Source of the DNA: an uncultured Eubacteriales bacterium
GTDB lineage: Bacteria > Bacillota > Clostridia > Oscillospirales > Oscillospiraceae
DNA: 9,260 bases
NCBI GenBank assembly: GCA_900551995.1
Contig: URXW01000051.1
Span: forward strand, 1-9,260
Direction: 5' to 3'
Shown here: positions 1-4,223 of the stretch, piece by piece
Layout: every line of letters starts with the position of its first letter
How positions within the stretch are numbered: the first letter of the stretch is position 1
Translations under genes and position numbers: made by a program
Notes under the pieces: model-generated
Database searches by the model: none
Told to the model about the DNA's origin: nothing
The model's input: the letters and a program-made list of their open reading frames with translations, nothing else

Positions 1-1
1 A

Positions 2-48
2 GAGGTAAGATAACACCCTCTGCAAAAAAGGTATCGTTATCTTACCTC
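2..48. repeat. 13-bp perfect inverted repeat at the recombinase break point
   Basis: Bases 2-14 (GAGGTAAGATAAC) are the exact reverse complement of bases 36-48, separated by 21 bases. A further ACC/GGT pairing (15-17 with 30-32) can extend the stem across a bulge. The right arm contains the stop codon that ends the truncated recombinase ORF, so the hairpin starts where recombinase homology ends (about 49-51). This fits the end of an inserted element or a recombination scar extending left of the window. It has no T-tract after the stem, so it is not a good terminator. The identity of the element is not known. Confidence 0.7.
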
Positions 49-231
49 AACAAAATTCGTACCGGTATAGCCATCGTCGGCATAACACTCCGCCATCACC
101 AACTCGGGATGATTTTCAATATACGATTCCAGCAGCTTCCGTTGGTTACCGATGGAATCACTCTCCATGCGGTCTCCGTCCTCCCGGGACAGGCGGCAGT
201 ACAGCGCGGTGGGCAGCGGTGGCTTCTCCAT
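37..231 (-). pseudogene. Large serine recombinase, 5' fragment only
   Basis: A 64-codon ORF whose first ~60 residues match the start of the resolvase domain of large serine recombinases (TnpX/TndX type, which excise and integrate mobile elements). The YCRLS motif places the candidate nucleophile at Ser15. It is followed by an SDSIGNQR segment, a typical second helix, and a DDGYTGTNF motif at residues 52-60. Intact relatives usually continue with a proline-rich segment after this point and run to roughly 500 residues or more. Here the reading frame enters an inverted repeat and stops four codons later (VEVR), so the rest of the catalytic domain, the recombinase domain and the zinc-ribbon/coiled-coil parts are absent. 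The ATG has a strong AGGAGG site 7-8 bases upstream. The fragment cannot be an active recombinase. It is probably the remnant of an integrative element disrupted by a second insertion or deletion. Confidence 0.85.
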
Positions 232-265
232 AAGCTCCCTCCTTTCCGTGGACTGCCCACAGACT

Positions 266-385
266 TTATGCCGCCTGTGTGTGGGCGCGGATCAATTCCA
301 CCACCAGAGCTTCTGCCGTCTGCTGACCGAGGAAATTACGCTTGACGGTGATGGCGGGGACAGATGTTTGCTGAGTGGCAGGCAT
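266..385 (-). CDS. Small ORF upstream of the serine recombinase (39 aa)
   Basis: A 39-codon ORF that ends 34 bases before the recombinase start and lies on the same strand. It is kept because its ATG at 385-383 has an excellent AGGAGG site about 7 bases upstream, much better than any upstream in-frame ATG. The product is small and soluble: a Thr/Gln-rich N-terminus, then a VKRNFLGQQTAEALVVELIR segment that could form a beta strand and a helix. Small proteins of unknown function are common just ahead of large serine recombinases on clostridial elements. TnpW, beside TnpX, has a broadly similar layout (aromatic residue, Thr, then a helix ending in Leu-Ile), but I cannot confirm homology. Read as probably translated, function unknown, left over from the same element as the truncated recombinase. 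Confidence 0.5.
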   Translation of the reverse strand: MPATQQTSVPAITVKRNFLGQQTAEALVVELIRAHTQAA

Positions 386-490
386 AAACAGACCTCCTCT
401 TCGAGAATAGTCCATCGTATGCGCGTTACGGAAACCGTATGTTTGCCGGTTGGGAACAAGATCACCACCCCCCCTTGGCAAGCAGACAAT

Positions 491-527
491 AAAACGCCGT
501 GCAGGATATGGGTACCCTGCACGGCGT
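491..527 (-). terminator. Rho-independent terminator, minus strand
   Basis: A perfect 12-bp GC-rich stem (494-505 with 516-527) with a 10-base loop. Read on the minus strand it is followed at once by TTTTATT, a fair U-tract. It lies downstream of the hsp20 terminator and upstream of the small ORF and recombinase, so it would insulate the mobile-element remnant from the stress genes. Confidence 0.7.
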
Positions 528-624
528 GGAAGACCTTACGACAAAATCAAGGCACTACGTACTTAGAAACGGAAAGCGAGGGACATGGCGGAGCCAAGCG
601 TAAATCCCAGCGGGAGAACAGACG

Positions 625-658
625 AAAGCCCTGCCGCCTGTAAAACAGGCGGCAGGGC
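625..658 (-). terminator. Terminator of the hdeD-hsp20 unit
   Basis: A perfect 14-bp stem (628-641 with 645-658) closed by a three-base loop. On the minus strand it is followed by TTTCGTCT. It begins 16 bases after the hsp20 stop codon, so it is the natural end of that transcript. The U-tract is short but the stem is very strong. Confidence 0.75.
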
Positions 659-673
659 AGGTGCGGCATGCGA

Positions 674-1108
674 TCACTCGATGGAGATGGACGTGCTGGT
701 GGGGAGCTTCCTGACGCTCTCCTTGGGAACAAGGACAGTCAGAATACCGGACTCATACTTCGCCTTGATGTCCTCCGGCTTGATGTCGCCCACGAAGAAG
801 CTGCGGGAGCAAGCTCCGGCGTAACGCTCTTGACGCAGGATACGACCCTTCTTATCCTCATCATCCTTGTCCAGATCCTTCTGGGCACTGATGGTCAGAT
901 AGCCGTCCTTCATGTCCACGCTGATCTCATCCTTCTTGAAGCCGGGCAGCTCCACCGCGAAGCGATAGCCCTTGGCGTCGTCGGTTTCGCGGATGTCGGT
1001 CTTCATCAGATTTCTTGCGTGCTTACCGAACAGAGGGTTGTGGCTCCCAAAGAAGCCGTCACCAAAAATCTCATCGAACATATTTTCACCATAAATGCTG
1101 GGTACCAT
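674..1108 (-). CDS. Small heat-shock protein, Hsp20/alpha-crystallin family (144 aa)
   Basis: An ATP-independent holdase chaperone that binds unfolding proteins in the cytoplasm. The N-terminal arm (residues 1-34, rich in Phe and Gly) is followed by an alpha-crystallin domain at about 35-129. The domain contains ELPGF, a DGYLTISA strand, an RQERYAGACSRSFFVG segment (usual family form RRERYxGxFSRSF) and an ESGILTVLVPK strand near the end. The extreme C-terminus, ISIE, supplies the I-x-I motif that docks in a neighbouring subunit. Length is normal for bacterial Hsp20. The ATG at 1108-1106 is chosen because GGAGG sits 7 bases upstream. Longer in-frame versions lack a ribosome site and add non-homologous residues. 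It follows the HdeD-like gene on the same strand after 89 bases, so the two may share a transcript. No CIRCE element (the HrcA heat-shock operator) is visible upstream. Confidence 0.95.
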   Translation of the reverse strand: MVPSIYGENMFDEIFGDGFFGSHNPLFGKHARNLMKTDIRETDDAKGYRFAVELPGFKKDEISVDMKDGYLTISAQKDLDKDDEDKKGRILRQERYAGACSRSFFVGDIKPEDIKAKYESGILTVLVPKESVRKLPTSTSISIE

Positions 1109-1163
1109 AAAAATGCCTCCAATCAATTTATTGTCGTACAAGCTTTTTATATGTGAACGTACC

Positions 1164-1180
1164 GGCGCGAAAACCGCGCC
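1164..1180. other. Short GC hairpin between hdeD and hsp20
   Basis: GGCGCG (1164-1169) pairs with CGCGCC (1175-1180) around a five-base loop. There is no U-tract on either strand, so it is not a clear terminator. It could be a processing or attenuation site between two co-transcribed genes, or have no role. Confidence 0.3.
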
Positions 1181-1197
1181 CGCACGCAGCACACGCG

Positions 1198-1731
1198 TTA
1201 CAGATCCTTTGTCTTGGCTATGCAGGCAAAGGCGATGCAGCTAACGCCCTCCAGCAAGAACACGATACCCACCGTTACGCCCACAGCCGCCACGCTGACC
1301 CACGGATCCATCATGCACACGAAGCCAGCCGCCATCAGCAGGATGCTAAGTGCCAAAATCCAGCCCCAGGAGCGAACGCCCAGCGCGCGCAGATCCAACG
1401 CACCCACGAAACGGGAGATGCCGGAGAACAGCAGCCACAGCGTGAACAGGAACGGCAGCGACAACAGGGTGAACCACTGGTTGAACAGCAGAAACAGCGA
1501 CAGGATTACCGTCAGCACGCCGTCCAGCAACAGCCAGCCGGAGCCGAGCACCACGCTGCACGCCCGTGCGGACACCACGATCTCAATGATGCCGGATACC
1601 AGCATAAAGAGACCCAGCAGCAGTCCTGCGGAGAGAACGGCTACGCCTTGATTGCACAAGCAGTAGATACCGGCGGCCACCAGAAGCACACCCGCCACAA
1701 TATTCAAAATGCGGAAGGACTTTTCTTGCAT
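1198..1731 (-). CDS. HdeD/DUF308-family integral membrane protein (177 aa)
   Basis: A very hydrophobic protein with six predicted transmembrane helices at roughly residues 8-25, 30-53, 62-82, 87-108, 122-140 and 144-169, with a short basic/acidic tail (AKTKDL). Three repeated two-helix units with Gly-rich turns and Trp residues near helix starts (GWLLLDG, SWGWILA) are typical of the HdeD/DUF308 family. E. coli HdeD is linked to acid resistance at high cell density, but the biochemical role of clostridial members is unknown. Length agrees with the family (about 180). A GTG at 1740 is in frame, but the only plausible ribosome site (AGAAAGAG) would touch it, while the ATG at 1731-1729 is 8 bases downstream of that site, so ATG is preferred. 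It lies just upstream of hsp20 on the same strand and is divergent from the PucR-type regulator. Confidence 0.85.
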   Translation of the reverse strand: MQEKSFRILNIVAGVLLVAAGIYCLCNQGVAVLSAGLLLGLFMLVSGIIEIVVSARACSVVLGSGWLLLDGVLTVILSLFLLFNQWFTLLSLPFLFTLWLLFSGISRFVGALDLRALGVRSWGWILALSILLMAAGFVCMMDPWVSVAAVGVTVGIVFLLEGVSCIAFACIAKTKDL

Positions 1732-1767
1732 AACGCTCACTCTTTCTTAGTTCTTATCTGATTTATG

Positions 1768-1795
1768 CTTATAGTCTATTCTTTTCTCTTGAAAA
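1768..1795 (-). promoter_or_regulatory. Possible promoter for hdeD-hsp20
   Basis: On the minus strand a TATAAG -10 (1773-1768) lies 16 bases from a weak TTTTCA -35 (1795-1790). The start point would give a ~30-base leader for the HdeD-like gene. It overlaps the -35 of the divergent regulator gene, so the two promoters would share DNA. The -35 match is poor. Confidence 0.3.
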
Positions 1796-1817
1796 AACAA
1801 TGGGACATGGGTACAAT
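1789..1817 (+). promoter_or_regulatory. Sigma-A-type promoter of the PucR-family gene
   Basis: TTGAAA (1789-1794), a 17-base spacer, then TACAAT (1812-1817): one mismatch from consensus in each box and ideal spacing. Transcription should begin near 1824. That excludes translation starts at 1765 or in the promoter and supports the ATG at 1870. Confidence 0.75.
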
Positions 1818-1827
1818 AAAGAAAAAG

Positions 1828-1852
1828 TGTTTTGTGCTCATAGCACAAAACA
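1828..1852. promoter_or_regulatory. 11-bp dyad in the PucR-gene leader (operator or mRNA hairpin)
   Basis: Bases 1828-1838 and 1842-1852 are perfect inverted repeats (TGTTTTGTGCT / AGCACAAAACA) around a CAT loop. The dyad sits about +5 to +29 from the predicted start and ends two bases before the AGAAGGGA ribosome site. It could be an operator, for example for autoregulation, or an RNA hairpin next to the ribosome site. The symmetry is directly visible; the role is inferred. Confidence 0.55.
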
Positions 1853-1869
1853 AGAAGGGAGAAACAGCT

Positions 1870-3102
1870 ATGGAAAAGGAGTGGACTGACCGGGTAGACA
1901 CGCTGCTGTCGGAGTTCTTTTTGCAGGACGATCTGCAGCAGCTGACGCTGGACACAGGGATGCTGCTGCGGTGCCCCCTGCTGGTGCTGGACGATACGTT
2001 CCATGTCAGAGCGCACTTCCTGCCGCCGTCCTTCTCGGACGGGCTTTTCCGGGAGGCTGTGCGCTGCGGAGAGATCACCTATGAGGCGGGGGCACTCATC
2101 AGCAAGAGCCCCGCACTCTCCGGCGGGGCGGCGGACTATATCAAGCTGGAGGACAGCATATATCCGCGGCGTTTTGTGCCGCTGGTCAGCGCAGGCGTCC
2201 GGCTGGGCTATCTGGTCTGCGTGGACGAGGACGGGCATTTGCGGGAGATCCCAGCGGAGGTGTGGCAGACGGTGGAGCGGATACTGGCAAAGCAGATGTT
2301 CGTGGAGACCAGCCGGCAGGACAGACCTTTCGAAACGGCACAGGATATTCTGATGCACCTGCTGGATGGCGGGTTTCCGTCCGCACCGTATTTCCGGCTT
2401 CAGACCGCCGGTACCTATCTCGCAGATTTCCACCCCGCCGCCTTCGCACTGATCGACCTGACCGCCTATCACAACCGGTACTTAGGCAAGCGGCACTTAA
2501 AGGACGAGATCAATACACGGTTTCCCGATGCACACACCTTTGTGCACCGGGGAGATGTGTTCCTGTTTCTGCACGGGAACGGAGACGAGGACATTTTTTC
2601 TGAGTTGGTGCAGGAGTTTCAACTGAAGGTGGTCATATCGGAGGGCGTGGACGATCTGTTTGCGCTCCCGGAGCTCTACCGTACGGCGCACGAGGCACTG
2701 GAGCTGATGCGGGATGAGCGGTTCCATGGCGGCAGCGTCTACACGGTGGCGCAGCTGCGTACACCGCTGCTGCTGAAAAATCTGGAGGAACGGGGCGACC
2801 TGGTCGCCCAGAGTGTTCAGCGGCTTGCGGCGTGTGACAGGGAAAAGGGCACGCAGTACTGCGAGACGCTGTATCACTATCTCACGTGCAGCCGGTCGCT
2901 GAAAAGGACCTGCGACGCGCTCTTTACCCATCGGAACACCGTGCTCTACCGCATCCACCGGATGCAGGAGGAATTTCAGCTTCCCTTGGAGGAGCCGTCG
3001 GCTCTTGCGGATCTGCTGTTGAGCGTATCGCTTGTCCTGTTTCGCTGGAGGGGGCCGGACTTTTTCCTCCGCACGGAGGAACCACACGAAAGCGCGGAGT
3101 AG
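1870..3102 (+). CDS. PucR/CdaR-type transcriptional regulator (410 aa)
   Basis: A DNA-binding regulator. The C-terminus (about residues 330-395) carries the PucR-type helix-turn-helix: Leu-rich YCETLYHYL, then SLKRTCDALFTHRNTVLYRIHRM with the family's HRNTVxYRI recognition helix, then a LADLLLSVSLVLF helix. A middle region (~195-310) with a YLGKRHLKDEI segment and GDVFLFLHG fits the divergent GGDEF-like fold of CdaR-type proteins. The N-terminal ~150 residues look like a ligand-sensing domain (RFVPLVSAGVRLGYLVCVDEDG). I cannot name its signal; relatives respond to purines, sugar acids or other small molecules. The ATG at 1870 is chosen because the promoter lies upstream of it and an AGGGAG site precedes it by 9 bases. 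The in-frame extension to 1765 contains the promoter. The gene is monocistronic and divergent from hdeD-hsp20, so one or both may be its target. Confidence 0.88.
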   Translation: MEKEWTDRVDTLLSEFFLQDDLQQLTLDTGMLLRCPLLVLDDTFHVRAHFLPPSFSDGLFREAVRCGEITYEAGALISKSPALSGGAADYIKLEDSIYPRRFVPLVSAGVRLGYLVCVDEDGHLREIPAEVWQTVERILAKQMFVETSRQDRPFETAQDILMHLLDGGFPSAPYFRLQTAGTYLADFHPAAFALIDLTAYHNRYLGKRHLKDEINTRFPDAHTFVHRGDVFLFLHGNGDEDIFSELVQEFQLKVVISEGVDDLFALPELYRTAHEALELMRDERFHGGSVYTVAQLRTPLLLKNLEERGDLVAQSVQRLAACDREKGTQYCETLYHYLTCSRSLKRTCDALFTHRNTVLYRIHRMQEEFQLPLEEPSALADLLLSVSLVLFRWRGPDFFLRTEEPHESAE

Positions 3103-3120
3103 GGCAAGAACGAGGCGTAA

Positions 3121-3160
3121 AATAACAGGAGTGGAGCCATGCGGCTCCACTCCTGTTATT
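3121..3160. terminator. Bidirectional terminator after the PucR-family gene
   Basis: An 18-bp perfect stem (3121-3138 with 3143-3160) with an ATGC loop, 18 bases after the regulator stop. The outer A/T-rich base pairs give U-rich 3' ends on both strands (TTATTCTT on plus, TTATTTTA on minus). It separates convergent genes, the PucR-type gene and the HAD remnant. Confidence 0.85.
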
Positions 3161-3181
3161 CTTGCAACCTTGCAGCTGCCC

Positions 3182-3300
3182 TTATTTCTTCTCCGCGCGA
3201 GCCATGGCTGCGATGTCGCCCACACCGTCCAGCACGATACTGGGACGGTAAGCGTAGGTCTTGAGCGTCTCCCGCGTGGAAACGCCGGAGAGCAAAATAG
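3182..3300 (-). pseudogene. 3' end of a HAD-superfamily (NagD/IIA-like) phosphatase gene
   Basis: Reading on the minus strand to the TAA at 3184-3182 gives about 38 residues: LLSGVSTRETLKTYAYRPSI and then VLDGVGDIAAMARAEKK. This matches the conserved C-terminal end of HAD-IIA phosphatases (NagD / p-nitrophenylphosphatase type), where a (L)xSGVSTRExL strand-turn is followed by a short P-x-x-V-x-D/E-S/G-V segment. No start codon, DxD motif or cap domain is present. Homology ends near 3300-3308, where GC content falls sharply and the promoter region of the DNA glycosylase begins. The fragment still abuts the bidirectional terminator, so the native end of the gene is preserved and the body was lost or displaced. 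Confidence 0.65.
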
Positions 3301-3371
3301 AGACATTTCGTAATTGCGCTCTAAATCTGTTTTATGAACATCTTCCTATACCCCAATGCTTCGTATTCTGG

Positions 3372-3377
3372 TATAAT
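3372..3377 (+). promoter_or_regulatory. Extended -10 promoter of the DNA glycosylase gene
   Basis: A perfect TATAAT preceded by TGG, giving the TGnTATAAT extended -10. No good -35 is seen 17 bases upstream, as is common for extended -10 promoters. The start near 3384 gives a leader of about 42 bases to the GTG at 3426. Confidence 0.6.
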
Positions 3378-3425
3378 GCACCACAGGAGATACAGACAAC
3401 AAGCAGCAAAGGAGGCGCGGCACTC

Positions 3426-4061
3426 GTGTTCTTTCAATATGGCGAGCGTGAAATAGCTTATTTAGCAGGACGGGACAAGCGTCTCGGGCAGGCGATAGAA
3501 AAAATCGGGCATATCGACCGCGAAGTGGATTCGGATATTTTTTCCGCCATTGTGCATCATATCCTCGGACAGCAGATTTCGACGGCGGCACAAGCGACCG
3601 TCTGGAGCAGGCTGTTGTATACGGTCGGGTCGGTTTCGGCGGATTCTTTGACCGCGTTGGGACGGGAACGCCTCCAGCAAGTCGGAACGACCTATAAAAA
3701 GGCGGATTACATTTTAGATCTCGCGGAGCAGGTGCGGCGCGGCACGTTGGATCCGGAGCAGCTTTGGAGCTTGAGCGACGAGGACGTCATCCGCGAGCTG
3801 ACCAAGCTCAAAGGCGTGGGAGTGTGGACGGCGGAAATGATTCTGATATTCTGTATGCAACGCCCGAATGTTCTGAGCTTTGGTGACCTTGCCATCCTGC
3901 GCGGAATGCGAATGCTCTACCGCCACCGGCAAATCGACAGGGTCAGGTTTGAGCGTTACCGAAAGCGTTACGCGCCTTACGGAACCGCTGCAAGCCTCTA
4001 TCTCTGGGCAATCGCCGGCGGCGCGATTCCGGAATTGACAGACCCTTCCGTGGGAAAATAA
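3426..4061 (+). CDS. DNA-3-methyladenine glycosylase II, AlkA-type HhH-GPD protein (211 aa)
   Basis: A base-excision repair enzyme that removes alkylated purines from DNA. An all-helical HhH-GPD fold is supported by HHILGQQIS at residues 44-52 (the AlkA-type I-x-x-Q-Q-I/V-S motif), a TYKKADYILDLA helix at 89-100, the helix-hairpin-helix LKGVGVWTAEMIL at 128-140, and VLSFGDLAILRG at 149-160, where Asp154 is the expected catalytic aspartate. It lacks the extra N-terminal domain of E. coli AlkA, so it resembles the shorter Firmicutes/yeast MAG type. The GTG at 3426 is preferred because AGGAGG at 3411-3416 lies 9 bases upstream and the promoter is at 3372-3377; the in-frame ATG at 3261 precedes the promoter and overlaps the HAD remnant. 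Codon choice (TTT, ATA, CGG) and lower GC differ from the neighbouring genes, which suggests transfer from elsewhere. Confidence 0.9.
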   Translation: MFFQYGEREIAYLAGRDKRLGQAIEKIGHIDREVDSDIFSAIVHHILGQQISTAAQATVWSRLLYTVGSVSADSLTALGRERLQQVGTTYKKADYILDLAEQVRRGTLDPEQLWSLSDEDVIRELTKLKGVGVWTAEMILIFCMQRPNVLSFGDLAILRGMRMLYRHRQIDRVRFERYRKRYAPYGTAASLYLWAIAGGAIPELTDPSVGK

Positions 4062-4153
4062 GCAGGCTCTGCCACGCGTGGTGCCGTCCCCAAGCGGGGA
4101 GCGGCGGAACCCTTGCCTTCCCCCAATTTCACGCGCTGCATGAAAGTTCTTTC

Positions 4154-4182
4154 TTGACGCAGAGCGGCTTTTGTACTATGTT
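4154..4182 (+). promoter_or_regulatory. Sigma-A-type promoter of xfp
   Basis: TTGACG (4154-4159), a 17-base spacer, TATGTT (4177-4182). The start should be near 4189, leaving a leader of about 35 bases. The consensus-like -35 and strong ribosome site suggest high expression. Confidence 0.65.
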
Positions 4183-4206
4183 ATACATGAAATTGTACCA
4201 TATTAT
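4171..4206 (+). promoter_or_regulatory. Direct repeat over the xfp promoter (possible operator)
   Basis: TTGTACTATGTTAT (4171-4184) and TTGTACCATATTAT (4193-4206) match at 12 of 14 positions and are 22 bp apart, about two helical turns. The first copy covers the -10 box and the second lies between the start point and the ribosome site (AAGGAGG at 4210-4216). The spacing fits two protein units on the same DNA face and repression by promoter occlusion. The regulator is not identified. Confidence 0.4.
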
Positions 4207-4223
4207 CATAAGGAGGAATTTCC

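Noticed and set aside
668..1156. 162-codon plus-strand frame opposite hsp20
   Set aside because: Overlaps the fully recognisable Hsp20 gene and begins next to its terminator.
1153..1761. 202-codon plus-strand frame opposite the HdeD-like gene
   Set aside because: Gln/His-rich composition typical of the complement of a hydrophobic membrane-protein gene, and no ribosome site.
1765..1869. N-terminal extension of the PucR-family protein
   Set aside because: The extension contains the TTGAAA/TACAAT promoter and the dyad, so it cannot be part of the message's coding region.
4084..4105. Possible terminator after the DNA glycosylase gene
   Set aside because: Only a 5-bp stem (4087-4091 with 4096-4100) and no T-run; too weak to call.
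4154..4223. Riboswitch in the xfp leader
   Set aside because: The predicted leader is only about 35 bases, too short for a known metabolite riboswitch, and no terminator stem is present in it.
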